From: Emydura subglobosa
Lineage: Eukaryota; Chordata; Testudines; Chelidae
Length of the DNA: 64,000 nt
NCBI GenBank assembly: GCA_007922225.1
Contig: ML679970.1
Span: forward strand, 37,803,460-37,867,459
Direction of reading: 5' to 3'
Shown here one piece after another: positions 52,201 through 61,471 of the stretch (positions are counted from its first letter, which is position 1; every line of letters begins with the position of its first letter). The notes under the pieces are model-generated. The model made no database searches, was not told the origin of the DNA, and worked only from the letters and a program-made list of their open reading frames with translations. Both the position numbers and the translations under genes were made by a program.

Positions 52201-55200
52201 GGCAGCTAACAGGGGAGTTCTGGAGGGAGTAGCTACAGACTCTGTGCTTGGAGGTAGTAGGACCTGGTTAGTGGAGCATTTGGTCCATAAGTGGGTTGTT
52301 GGATTGACTGTTTGCTGTCTGTGTATGGGCTGTGTAGCTGAGCCCTGGGCCCATGAGTAAGCAGGGTGCCTTGCTACAGGCTGCAAGTCACTAGCCCTTG
52401 GAACTTTGACCAGTGCCTTGCCAAAGACAGTAAGGCTCCAACTAACAGAGGCAACTAACGGGTGTTTCAGAGACAGTTTGGATAGGGAGTGTGAGAGGTT
52501 TTCCTTCTAGGTTCAGCACTGTGTGAGATACCAAGATAGCTAGCAATGGAACAGTGGTGGTGACCTACAATGGATGTGCCACATTCTCTTTCCTGCCTGA
52601 AGACCGAAGGGATTTCCTGTGCATGAAGTGCAAGTTGCTGACTGTGCTGGACGAAAAGATTCTAGGATTAGAGGGAAAAACTGAGATGCTACTGAGAATC
52701 AGAGAAGGTGAGGAGATAGCCAGGCTTGAGAAACACCAATACTCCAGGTTGTAGGAAGAGTGGCACTGGACTCATAGACTTTAAGGCCAGAAGGGACCAT
52801 CATGATCATCTAGAATGACCTCCAAGGAATCAGAGAGAGAGGAAGTCATAGCAAATCTGGTGGCTTGTAACCACCAGAGGCAAGAGGTCACAGCGGCATT
52901 TTACATAGCTGGAGACAGATAAGGATGGGCAGGCTGTGGCTGCCAGAGAGAAGACTACCAGGAAGAATTCCACATAGCTACAAGTTTCAAATTGATATCA
53001 GGTTTTCAACATGACAATCATAGAAAATACTTCTCAAGATCCAGGGTGTCCAAGGGAATGGAAAGATGTATAGGACACACATGTGGATGGCAGTTGGGCT
53101 CATCCTGTAAGAAATCAAGCCTGCCAGCAAAATGTTCTCTGACCATCCAAGGAACATAGACAATCCTTGTTGGAGATTCAATAGTCAGAAGAATCAAAAG
53201 GACATTCTGCAGGGAAAAGGGGGCCAACAGGACAGTGTGCCACCTTCCTAGAGCCAAGACAAGAGATATCACTCTAAGACTGGATAGGCTTCTGAAGTCA
53301 ACAGGGTACAATCCATTGGTGAAGCTTCAGATCAGCACTAATGTCACCGTCACAGGATATCTCACAAATAGAAGAATAACTTTAGGGAACTTAGAAGCAT
53401 GCCAAAGAAGAACGTCCAAGCAATCTTCTCTGAAATCTTTCCTGTCCCACAAGCAAGAAGACAAAAGGTAGAAGATTCTGAAAATGAATCACTGGTTAGG
53501 TAAGTGGCGTAGGATGAAGGAATTTGGTTTTGTGGAACACTGGTGCACCTTCTATGGGGCTAGGGGGGCTGTATAGTTTGGATTGCCTCCACCTGAGTAG
53601 AAGGGGGACCAATCTCCTCAGGAACAGGTTGGCTAGAGAAGTCAGGAAGGGGTTAAATAGCAAAAGGAGAGGGTAAAAAGAGGGAAGATTGAGCACTGAG
53701 CTCAAAATCAAAATGATGAGAACCTGCCTTGTAAGTACAGACTCAAGGAGTTCAATCTATTAAGTTTAACAAAGAAAAGGTTAAGGGATGATTTATATAG
53801 TTTATAAGTACCTATACAAGAAACAAACATTTGATAATAGGCTCTTTGATGCTGAAGCTAGACAAAATCAGAGTGGAAAGAAGGTGTAAATTTTTAACGG
53901 TGAAAGTAATCAACCACTGGAACAATTCACACAGGGTTGTGGTGGATTCTCCATCACTGACAATTTTTAAATCAAGATGGGCTGTTTTTCTGAAAGATAT
54001 GTTCTAGGAATTATTTTGAGGAACTTTTATGGCCCATGTCATACACGAAGTCAGACTAGATGATCACAGTGGTCCATTCTGGCCTTAGACTCTATGTTTC
54101 TATATTGACTTTAAGGGTCTGAGTTCTTTTAGCTGTTTCAATGCCTTCTTTAGTGCATTTGCCATAACAACACCAGTGTCCTTGCATTTTTAATATTTAC
54201 TGTACTCCCAAAATGGAAGTTCACCATTGCTTTACATCTCATAACAAGTATAAATGTTGGCAGGTCTCCATAATTCGTAAATATTCAGTCTGGTGAGCAA
54301 GCTACGATGTAATACACTAAATGAATGACTGAAGTTCTATCAAAAACTTGCTAAGCTGCACTAATGAACATCAGACCAAATGTAAATAAATAAATTTTGC
54401 AAATTAACAAGTAAGTTAACAAGCAAAATACCGCACCACAAAGTGCACTGTGGGAAAATATATTTTATTTCATTGTATATTTGTAAGTATTTGGTATTTT
54501 GACAAGTAAAGAATGTTTTAATAATATGAGACCTTGCTAAAATTTTGTTTAATTAGATCTTTTCTAATAGGCAGGGAGTTCACTGCTAATTTTGTCTTTG
54601 ATTTTTATATCCAAGACAAAGTTCAACTGTATTCTATTAGGGACCTTGCTCTTTCAGGGGAATGTACAAAATAAGCTGCTCTAAATATCTAGTCTGGCAT
54701 CCATCTTTTCCAGACAAGAGAAAGCGGCATTTGTCCCAATTATTAACAATAAATAACAACACACTGTAATTACTTCTAGTGCCAAGCCAAAGTAAATGAT
54801 AGCTCACCAATACCAAGTGATACACTGCGATATTGGTATTATTAGACTCTGCTTTTGAACAGCCATTAAAAAGTTACTGAGCAAACAATATCTCAACCAT
54901 ACCTCTATCTGATGAAGAGATTTAAATATTAACAAATCAAAAGGTAAGAGATGCTCCTGAATGTTGCTGGTTCCAAAAGGTCCCTCTGTGCCAGTTACCT
55001 AGTAGTCAAGATTAAAGGTGGAATTAATGCACAAAATCAATCCACACACATCTGTTTATCAGTGTCTGTTGGAAATTACAGGGATTGAGCCACATAAATA
55101 CAACAACTGAGAAAAACCTTCCAAAGTGATAGACAAAGACATTGAAGGATTCCACTGTTAATGACACTTGAACACATTTTCGCATTTAAAAAAAACAGAA

Positions 55201-58200
55201 GGAAAAAATTCAAGGCAAAAGCCAAACAGAGAAAGCAAGGAGCTGAACTTAAGGCAGGTGTACACTTAAGACATTGCAGCTGTAGCACTTCAATGAAGAT
55301 GCTAATATGCTAAAAGAGAGTTTCTGTTGTCAGCACAGTTAATCCTCCTTGCAAGAGGTGGTAGCTATGTTGACAGGAAAGGTCCTCCCATAGACATAGC
55401 ACTGTCTAAATGGGGTTATAGGTCAGTATAACAGTGTCACTCAGGAATGTGAATTTTTTACACCTCTGGGCAATGTAGTTATGTCAATGTAAGTTTATAA
55501 AGTAGATCTGGCCTATGGCTGACACCTTATTCTTATACATCGTAGCACATGGAGTTGCAGCAAAGACTTCATAGTTACGATTGTAACTAGTTTTCCACTC
55601 TAAACTAATTAACATCCTAATCCCCATTCCTAAAAACAAATTCTCTTCTTGAAAAGATATCAGAAAATTATGCCTATTTCCATCCCAGAGTTCCAAGGAC
55701 AAGGCATTTCCAAGTTGAGAACTTGAAAAAAATGAGTATTCTCTTAAATTTCTGCTAAATGAAATGCGAATCTAGAAACTCAAAATTGGTTTTATTTGCT
55801 TGTCTTGAATTAATATTAGTACCAACACATATGGTTCAGAAACACTTACTATAAACATCTGAATTTGAGATGTCTGCAGGGTATCTTGCTTGGACTCCTC
55901 TGGAGCTTGTAAGCTCTGAAGGAGCTGACATGATCTAAGCACAAGCTATCAGAGCTTACAGGGTCTGAAAAAACCACGGGGGCCAAAGAACAGAGATCTC
56001 TCTCTCTCTAAGCCTGTGTAAGTTCTATAGCATTGGAGCTGCAAGGCTAAAGAACTCTATATAAATGGAACTGCAGGGACATTTGCTTCCACAGGGCGCA
56101 AAAGCTTCTGATGACACTTCCATATGCTTCCCAGCTGCTCATTTTTGCCTATTAAGGGACCGGATGCCCTGGCCACTGCTCCGACACCATAACTACTCTA
56201 ATCCCAGACAAAAAATTTGATTCAGGTTTAATTAAGTGTGCAAGCACATAACATGAGTGCTTTGAACTCTCAAGAATGTCAAACAAAAACAAATGTAAAA
56301 AACAGGAAATTAAGAGTTAAGGTTACACTTCCACAAGTCACAGGATCCCACTCAAATCACCACCACCACCTTAGAATCATAGAATATTAGAGTTGGAAGG
56401 GACCTCAGGAGGTCATCTAGACTAACCTTGCTCAAAGCAGGACTAACCTCAGCTAAATATCCTAGCCAGGGCTTTGAGAAGCCGCAGCTTAAAAAAAACT
56501 CTGAAGATGGAGTTTCCACCACCCCTCTAGGTAACCCATTCCAGTGCTTCACCACCCTCCTAGTGAAAAACTTTTTCCTAATATCCAACCTAGACCTCCC
56601 CCACTGCAACTTGAGACCATTGCTCCTTGTTCTGTCATCTACTACCATCCAGAACAGCCTAGCTCCATCCTCCCTGGAACCCCCTTTCAGGTAGTTAAAG
56701 GCTGCTATCAAATCTCCCCTCATTCTTCTCTTTTGCAGACTAAACAAGCCTAGTTCCCTCAGTCTCTCCTCATAAGTCTTGTGCTCCAGCCCCCTAATCA
56801 TTTTTGTTGCCCTCCGCTGGACTCTTTCCAACTTGTCCACATCCTTTTTGTAGTGGGGGGCCCAAAACTGGACACAATACTCCAAATGCAGCCTCACCAA
56901 TGCCGAATAGAGGGAAATAATCACTTCCCTCGACTGCTGGCAATGCTCCTACTAATGCAGCCCAATATGCTATTAGCCTTCTTGGCAACCAGGGCACACT
57001 GCTGACTCATATCCAGCTTCTTATCCACTGTAACCCCCAGGTCCTTTTCTGCAGAACCGCTGCCTAGCTCATCGGTCCCCAGTCTGTATCTGTGTATGGG
57101 ATTCTTCCGTCCAAAGTGCAGGACTCTGCACTTGTCCTTGTTGAACCTCATCAGATTTCTTTTGGTCCAATATTCCAATTTGTTTAGGTCCTTCTGTATC
57201 CTATCCCTACCTTCCAGGCTATCTACCACTCCCCCTAGCTTAGTGTCATCTGCAAACTTGCTGAGGGTGCAATCTATCCCATCCTCCAGATAATTAAAGA
57301 AGATGTTGAACAAAACCGGCCCCAGCACCGACCCCTGGGGCTCTCCACTTGTGACTGGCTGCCAGCTAGACATGGAGCCATTGATCACTACCCGTTGAGC
57401 CCGATGATCTAGCCAGCTCTCTTTATAAGTCCATTCATCCAACCCAAACTTATTTAACTTGCTGATAAGAATACTGTGGGAGACTGTATCAAAAGCTTTG
57501 CTAAAGTCAAGGTATATCACGTCCACCGCTTTCCCCACATCCACAGAGCCAGTCACCTCTTCACAGAAGCAATCAGATTGGTCAGGCATGACTTGCCCTT
57601 GGTGAATCCGTGTTGACTGTTCCTGATCACCTTCCTCTCTTCCAAGTGCCTTAAAATGGATTCTTTGAGGACCTGCTCCATGATTTTTCCAGGGATTGAG
57701 GTGAGGCTGACCAGTCTGTAGTTCCCTGGATCCTCTTTCTTCCCTTTCTGGAAGATGGGCACTATATTTGCCTTTTTCCAATCATCAGGGACCTCCCCCA
57801 GTTGCCATGAGCTTTCAAAGATAAAAGCCAAAGGCTTTGAAATCACATCAGCCAACTCCCTCAGTACCCTCGGATGCATTGCATCTGGCCCCATGGACTC
57901 GTGTATGTCCAATCTTTCTAAATAGTCCTGAACCTGTTCCTTCAGCACTGAGGGATGTTCACCTCCTTCCCATTCTGTGCCGCCCAGTGCAGTAGTCTGG
58001 GAGCTGACCTTGTCTGTGAAGACAGAGGCAAAACGGTATTGAGTACCTCAGCTTTCTCCACACCCTCTGTCACTAGACTGCCTCCCTCATTCTGTAAGGG
58101 GCCCACACTTTCCCTAATCTTCCTCTTGTTGGTAACATATCTATAGAAACCCTTCTTGTTCCCCTTCACGTCCCTTGCTAGCTGCAGCTCCAATTGTGCT

Positions 58201-61200
58201 TTGGCCTTCCTGATTTCATTCCTGCATGTTCAAGCAGTATTTTTATAATCCTCCCTAGTCATCTGACCAAGCTTCCACTTCTTGTAAGCTTCTTTTTTGT
58301 GTTTAAGCTCACCAAAGACTTTTGTTAAGCCAAGCTGGGCGCCTACAATATTTGCTATTCTTTCTGCACATTGGGATGGTTTGTTCCTGTGCCCGCAATC
58401 AGGTTTCTTTAAAATACAACCAGCTCTCTTGGATTCCTTTCCCCCTCATATTAGCCTCCCAGGGGATCCTGCCCATCAGCTCCCTGAGGGAGCCAAAGTC
58501 TGCTTTTCTTAGCTTTGCCCCAACAGAGTTGCAACAACATAGTACTCTCCATCTGACTTTAAAAGTAGTTCATGTTATCTTTAAAGCTGGACTTCAGAAG
58601 CTGTATGTTCAATTGGACAGACTTAAATTAGAAGTCAGTTAAGACAGAGGGAAGCTGTTCTCTTTTTTCTATGAAGAGTAAAAAAACCCAGTCTTCTTCA
58701 TTCTGGCGAAACATCTCATTTTGGTATATGAGGAAAACCTTTTCCATTTCATTTCCAATTTGGTAGGGAACAAAAAATTTGTCTTGGCTCCAAACTGAAA
58801 CTACTAATTTTGAAGCTGTTATTAAGATAAGGAGCTAAAACTGGTCTTCAGTGGAAACTCAGTTGCAACCTCAACTATGGAGCAGTTACTATTTACAATT
58901 ACAGATACAAAACAATGAGTGAGACTGTTGGGTGGCAGGGTTTTTATGAGCTCTATATTCAATGGATAGTGTAAGGGAGTTATGTGCATCCCCCAAAGGC
59001 CAACCAATGCTCAGAAAGATTACACGGCTGTATGCTTACGTACAAAGCGCCTTCAGGGGGCTCTGGGGAGCCCATATCATGCAGGAAATTATCAACCTCT
59101 GTGTGTTATTACTTCTAGACACAATAAGGTGAAGATTCTAGGCCACCGAATCAGCCTTAATACAGGGGTTTCCATGCTTTCAAAGAATTAAGTGACACTG
59201 ACAGCACACCATGAAGTTCTAGTGAATACAAATGAAGACTCCAAAAGAATTGCAGGCAACAATGTCTACATTATTTACATCAATACATTCTACCTTTAAA
59301 TATCTGAGTCTACATGTGAAATCCAGAATATGACCTAGATCAGTTTTGGCATCTCCATTAGCACATGTAGGTTTCCCCTGCCGCAACTGCTGAGTGATAG
59401 CATATAGCTGCAATGGTCTGATGCTGAAGACTTCTCCAGCCATTAGTAATTGTTCTCCTGAAAAACAATGGTACAGTGATGTTAAACATGTAGTCATCAT
59501 ATTTTAAGATTTCATCCAGGGAGAGAAACAGTTGATGCCCACCATGGGAAAGGGCAAGAGAGGAGAATCATGGTGGTGGTGGGTGTCTCAGGCTGGAGAT
59601 TTAATTGGTTGTCTTTTACACCCTAGCTCTGATTAAGTACTGAAGCATCATCCACATTTTTTGCCATTTTAAACAACTCTTTGAAAAACTGAAAACTATG
59701 GACTTCTTGCATGAAACAATCTAAATGTTTAAAATAGGTCCTTCAGCCACAACAGGCCCAAGCCTCCTAATGAACTTAAAGACACACACCCATTACCTTT
59801 GATGGAAGCAGGATCAGTCAGACATACTGAAGTCCATTTATCTAATGTAAAAGATCACTCTTTCTTCAAGCTAACCTTTAGATAAATTCCTTAACAATTA
59901 ACACTAATTGTTCTGCTTGCAGAAGAGTTAGTCCTGTCTATAAAAAAATATTTACAGACTTCATAGTATTTGCTGTATATAATGGGGAATTATAGAAAAC
60001 ATTTATAATGGCTATACCGGTAGGTCTAAGCAAAGGGCTCCCACTGTACTCAAAATGTCAAAATGAACTCCCACTATCTGAAATACAGCATACATCCCAC
60101 CTATCCTGATTTTCCATCAACACTTCTTCAATCCCTTCTCACTCTAGCACTCTTATTTTCGATTGGTATTCAAATAGTAAGAAATAGCATAAGCTTGTCA
60201 GCCCTCACAGACACTGGAAAGTTCTATCCCGACGATAGCCAACAAACAAGAAATAATACACTGTTCTGGAATTAACATTTCTTTCTCACTCAGAGGCATC
60301 ATTCAGACATTAGGGACAGGACAGGGTACCAGCTCTCATAATAAACTTTATAAATTATGGATGGAATTTTCAAAAGCACTCAGTCAATAATTCTCCCGCC
60401 CACCCCACTTCAATGGGAGCAGAGTAAGGCCAGCTGGAGAGCACCTTTGGAAATATCATCCTAAGTGCTGAAGTTACAAATCAATGCCAGGTTCTGCTTT
60501 GCTGCTGTACATCAATGTAAATCTAGAGTAACTCCGTTGATGCTAACCAGGTTGCATGTGCTACAAGACAGGACAGAATTTTGTCCTGTAACTACTATTT
60601 TAAAGAATTCCAAAATTTTCTGAATACTCCCTTTGAAACTGTTTTACAACTTCACAAGTTCCCTACTGCTGCAATCCAGACCAGCTCCATCAGCATCAAG
60701 AGCATAAGCTAACTCACTGCACTAATGGAAAAAGCATTCTATCTCCAAGTCTCAGGAAAGAATGCCTTTTAACAAGCTGACTCGGATGCATTCACGATAC
60801 TATAATTATGAAGGTAACTAAACTAGTAAGTTAGAAGTTCAAAGTTGCCACAGATTTATGTGCAGTGAACAAATTAAGTTTTAATTCAGTTTACATTACC
60901 ACATCATTAATCAATATGGAAAAAACATGTGTGTAAATTGCAGGAGAAAGTGTTGGAATAACATGCCACGTCAAGAGATTTGATGAAAAATTCCTGGCGA
61001 GGGCAAGCTGTGCTTCTCATTTGAGAGTTCCAAATGTGGGGGATGTTCCAGTAAGTCCATTCCAAGAGCTGGGGAAAGCAGATTCATGGCAATATCTATT
61101 TATTGAATTTCAGTGGGTAGTCACATTGCTGTTGAGAGCATCTCTACAAGCCAGCATTGCTCAAAACAAAATACATCTGTCCATGTGGAGCATCCAGTAG

Positions 61201-61471
61201 GGAAGAGTTGATAGCAAGAGACAGAGGGGAGTAGATCAAAAAAAAAAAAAAAAAAAACCATTAAAGAAAACATGATTCAGAACATTCAAAAGAGAAATCT
61301 GTATCTGGCTGCCTGGAGACCCATCACCCCATGTATATTCATATACAACATAATTTTAAGAAAATTTGCATTCCAAATACACATGATTATTCTGTTAAAT
61401 TCTAGGCAATTCGTTACAGTACCTCTGTGAAAGAGCTCTTCAGCCAATGCAGCTGTGATCCCATTGATTTC
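30643..61471 (-). CDS. NISCH: Nischarin, 18 coding exons to the stop codon, 5' end missing
   Basis: Nischarin is a cytosolic/endosomal scaffold that binds integrin alpha-5, PAK1, Rac1 and LKB1 and is also called the imidazoline I-1 receptor. Eighteen GT-AG exons read in order and join in phase: 61423-61471, 59294-59457, 54903-54998, 51110-51205, 50322-50474, 48683-48751, 48118-48303, 47731-47859, 47117-47230, 45728-45836, 42435-42556, 40925-40980, 39005-40327, 38332-38506, 36529-36682, 35098-35226, 32357-32518, 30643-31271. They total 3915 bp. Partial-protein layout: linker after PX (1-135), leucine-rich repeats (about 136-314), helical/Ser-Pro linker (315-447), large conserved C-terminal region (448-1304). 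Identity rests on near-verbatim blocks shared with the mammalian protein as I know it, such as [28 protein letters not shown] and [11 protein letters not shown], and the C-terminus ELTG. The PX domain (about 118 residues in human) lies beyond the right edge. Confidence 0.97.
31272..32356. other. NISCH last intron
   Basis: About 1.1 kb, AT-rich, no repeat or ORF that I recognise. Confidence 0.7.
32357..32518 (-). CDS. NISCH: NISCH coding exon
   Basis: 162 bp, phase 1 to 1. Contains [18 protein letters not shown], nearly identical to mammals. Acceptor TTTTCCAG, donor ACAG|GTAAAT. Confidence 0.97.
33010..33182. repeat. Old interspersed repeat
   Basis: Contains aatggacatactgggtcaga, gatatcctgtcttctgacca and gatgcttcagagagaatgaa, wording common in reptile and bird genomes (CR1/L3-related). 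Confidence 0.45.
33605..33750. repeat. Foldback repeat, 'ttttcaaaag' type
   Basis: Starts aaattttcaaaagcacaaag and ends gcttttgaaaatgttgccc, inverted ends around a caaagtcaat-like centre. Weaker relatives occur near 14005-14065 and 60365-60470. Confidence 0.55.
35098..35226 (-). CDS. NISCH: NISCH coding exon
   Basis: 129 bp, phase 1 to 1. Contains [19 protein letters not shown]. Acceptor TTCATTAG, donor ACTG|GTGAGT. Confidence 0.96.
36529..36682 (-). CDS. NISCH: NISCH coding exon
   Basis: 154 bp, phase 0 to 1. Starts [20 protein letters not shown] and includes [16 protein letters not shown]. Acceptor GCCTTGCAG, donor TTGG|GTAAGA. Confidence 0.96.
37135..37290 (+). repeat. MIR-like SINE
   Basis: Contains atgtgatcttgggtgagtct, cctctgcatcagcttcccc and gtaaagcactctgaag in MIR order. 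Lies in the NISCH intron between 36682 and 38332. Confidence 0.5.
38332..38506 (-). CDS. NISCH: NISCH coding exon
   Basis: 175 bp, phase 2 to 0. Contains [19 protein letters not shown] and [17 protein letters not shown]. The long Pro/Ala repeat found upstream of YPSEHL in mammals is absent. Acceptor CTTGTAG, donor GAG|GTATTA. Confidence 0.93.
39005..40327 (-). CDS. NISCH: NISCH large exon
   Basis: 1323 bp, phase 2 to 2, about 441 residues without a stop. Contains [51 protein letters not shown] and [20 protein letters not shown]. Acceptor CTCTGAAG follows a T-rich tract; donor GCAGG|GTAATT. The strongly acidic stretch seen in mammals is replaced by a short Ser/Thr-rich segment. Confidence 0.97.
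40925..40980 (-). CDS. NISCH: NISCH 56-bp exon
   Basis: Phase 0 to 2. Encodes [17 protein letters not shown]. Its protein is weakly conserved, but it is exactly what is needed to join the phase-0 donor at 42435 to the next exon, which starts at phase 2. Acceptor CTTCTTCTTAG and donor TTTG|GTGAGA are strong. Skipping it would shift the frame. Confidence 0.82.
41265..41545 (+). repeat. MIR-like SINE joined to an inverted SINE head
   Basis: The left part (ggttctattccttgctctgg, tgacccatgtgtctcaattt, gcagtttgagatctttggat) is a plus-strand MIR-like unit. The right part (aagtgacttgctgaagatca, caaggagtcctgctgactc) matches the opposite-strand SINE head seen at 8370-8640. Confidence 0.5.
42435..42556 (-). 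CDS. NISCH: NISCH coding exon, Ser/Pro linker
   Basis: 122 bp, phase 1 to 0. Contains [14 protein letters not shown]; the mammalian counterpart also carries ALASSLS here. Acceptor TTCCAG, donor TCAG|GTAACT. Confidence 0.9.
43746..44040. mobile_element. MITE B, Chompy-like ends
   Basis: Ends GGCTTGGTCTACACTTA and TGTAGACATAGC are inverted. The inner sequence resembles MITE A (acttctggatcaactgagcg here, acttctggatcgattgagcg there). It carries about 40 extra bases near 43880-43920. Lies in the NISCH intron between 42556 and 45728. Confidence 0.78.
45728..45836 (-). CDS. NISCH: NISCH coding exon, Ser/Pro linker
   Basis: 109 bp, phase 0 to 1. Reads [14 protein letters not shown] and [13 protein letters not shown]: low-complexity Ser/Pro sequence aligning with the equivalent mammalian linker. 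Acceptor TTATTAG, donor CAAG|GTAATC. Confidence 0.9.
46229..46540. mobile_element. MITE D, different family
   Basis: Start atgtcgacactacaagatag..gtgtgattcccg and end ggggaatcatacttctagct..gtgcagacaat form imperfect inverted ends of about 30 bp. No ORF of note. Lies in the NISCH intron between 45836 and 47117. Confidence 0.6.
47117..47230 (-). CDS. NISCH: NISCH coding exon, helical segment
   Basis: 114 bp, phase 0 to 0. Contains [20 protein letters not shown], a Lys/Glu-rich helix just after the LRRs. Acceptor CTTCAG, donor AAG|GTGAGT. Confidence 0.96.
47731..47859 (-). CDS. NISCH: NISCH coding exon, end of the LRR domain
   Basis: 129 bp, phase 0 to 0. Contains [18 protein letters not shown], the LRR cap region. 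Acceptor CTTCCAG, donor GAG|GTAAGT. Confidence 0.97.
48118..48303 (-). CDS. NISCH: NISCH coding exon, leucine-rich repeats
   Basis: 186 bp, phase 0 to 0. Three LRR units: [22 protein letters not shown] and [11 protein letters not shown]. Acceptor GTTGCAG, donor CAG|GTAACT. Confidence 0.97.
48683..48751 (-). CDS. NISCH: NISCH coding exon, leucine-rich repeat
   Basis: 69 bp, phase 0 to 0. Encodes 23 residues, one repeat unit: [15 protein letters not shown] then VSLVENLQ. Acceptor CTTCCAG, donor CAG|GTCAGT. Confidence 0.95.
49395..49625 (+). repeat. MIR-like SINE
   Basis: Runs cttgtggttaaggccttgga, gacccaggagacccagattg, gtgaccttggacaaatcact, tgagttatgaggataac in MIR order. Lies in the NISCH intron between 48751 and 50322. 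Confidence 0.65.
50322..50474 (-). CDS. NISCH: NISCH coding exon, first leucine-rich repeat
   Basis: 153 bp, phase 0 to 0. Starts [17 protein letters not shown]. The leucine-rich unit [15 protein letters not shown] opens the LRR domain. Acceptor TTAAACAG, donor GTG|GTAAGA. Confidence 0.96.
51110..51205 (-). CDS. NISCH: NISCH coding exon
   Basis: 96 bp, phase 0 to 0. Starts [12 protein letters not shown] and ends [15 protein letters not shown], matching the mammalian segment. Acceptor TTTAAACAG, donor AAA|GTAAGT. Confidence 0.96.
52190..54106 (+). mobile_element. CR1-type LINE with ORF1 esterase, RT deleted
   Basis: The 5' part has a probable 5' UTR (about 52190-52550; weak) and an ORF1 start with [16 protein letters not shown] and [15 protein letters not shown] (52554-52754). 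An SGNH-esterase region follows: [19 protein letters not shown] with Gly-Asp-Ser at 53172-53180, a weakened ISTN block, then in another frame [14 protein letters not shown] with Asp at 53581 and His at 53590. At about 53700 it jumps to a CR1 3' end (ctggaacaatt, attctccatcactgacaat, agactagatgatcacagtgg) ending near 54106. The endonuclease and most of RT are absent. CR1-clade ORF1 proteins are known to carry esterase domains. Confidence 0.72.
52766..52830 (-). mobile_element. Nested CR1 3' tail
   Basis: Reads ctcatagactttaaggccag then aagggaccatcatgatcatc, the complement of a CR1 3' terminus, inside the plus-strand ORF1 of the larger element. Confidence 0.55.
54903..54998 (-). CDS. NISCH: NISCH coding exon
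   Basis: 96 bp, phase 0 to 0. Reads [15 protein letters not shown] at its start and [10 protein letters not shown] at its end. Acceptor CTACTAG, donor GAG|GTATGG. Confidence 0.95.
55252..55513. mobile_element. MITE C, degraded
   Basis: Ends ggcaggtgtacacttaag and gtagatctggcc are roughly inverted and resemble those of MITEs A and B. The middle is diverged (gacaggaaaggtcctcccat, catagcactgtctaaatggg). Lies in the NISCH intron between 54998 and 59294. Confidence 0.5.
56370..58530 (-). mobile_element. CR1 LINE, 5'-truncated
   Basis: About 2.1 kb. Its 3' end is at the left (minus strand TCCAACTCTAATATTCTATG and ATTCTAAG, the CR1 terminus). RT blocks occur on three broken frames: [20 protein letters not shown] and [19 protein letters not shown] (57553-57948); [31 protein letters not shown] and the catalytic [10 protein letters not shown] (56921-57781); then [19 protein letters not shown] and [17 protein letters not shown] (56352-56924). 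The endonuclease and ORF1 are missing at the 5' side. Same strand as NISCH, in its second intron of the window. Confidence 0.92.
56921..57781 (-). pseudogene. CR1 reverse transcriptase core (frameshifted)
   Basis: 286-codon open frame covering the middle of RT, including [30 protein letters not shown] and the FADD active-site box at about residues 190-193. It breaks from the N-terminal and C-terminal RT parts by frameshifts, so it cannot make a working enzyme as it stands. Confidence 0.85.
59294..59457 (-). CDS. NISCH: NISCH coding exon
   Basis: 164 bp, phase 1 to 0. Contains [20 protein letters not shown], close to the mammalian segment. Acceptor TTTTTCAG, donor AAAG|GTAGAA. Confidence 0.96.
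61238..61257. repeat. A tract
   Basis: About 20 consecutive A on the plus strand. No recognisable element precedes it, so a retrotransposon tail is only a possibility. Confidence 0.7.
61423..61471 (-). CDS. NISCH: NISCH coding exon (first in window)
   Basis: 49 bp, phase 0 to 1. Reads [14 protein letters not shown], the helix that follows the PX domain in nischarin. Acceptor TTTGCAG, donor AGAG|GTACTG. No earlier exon was found up to 64000. Confidence 0.93.
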
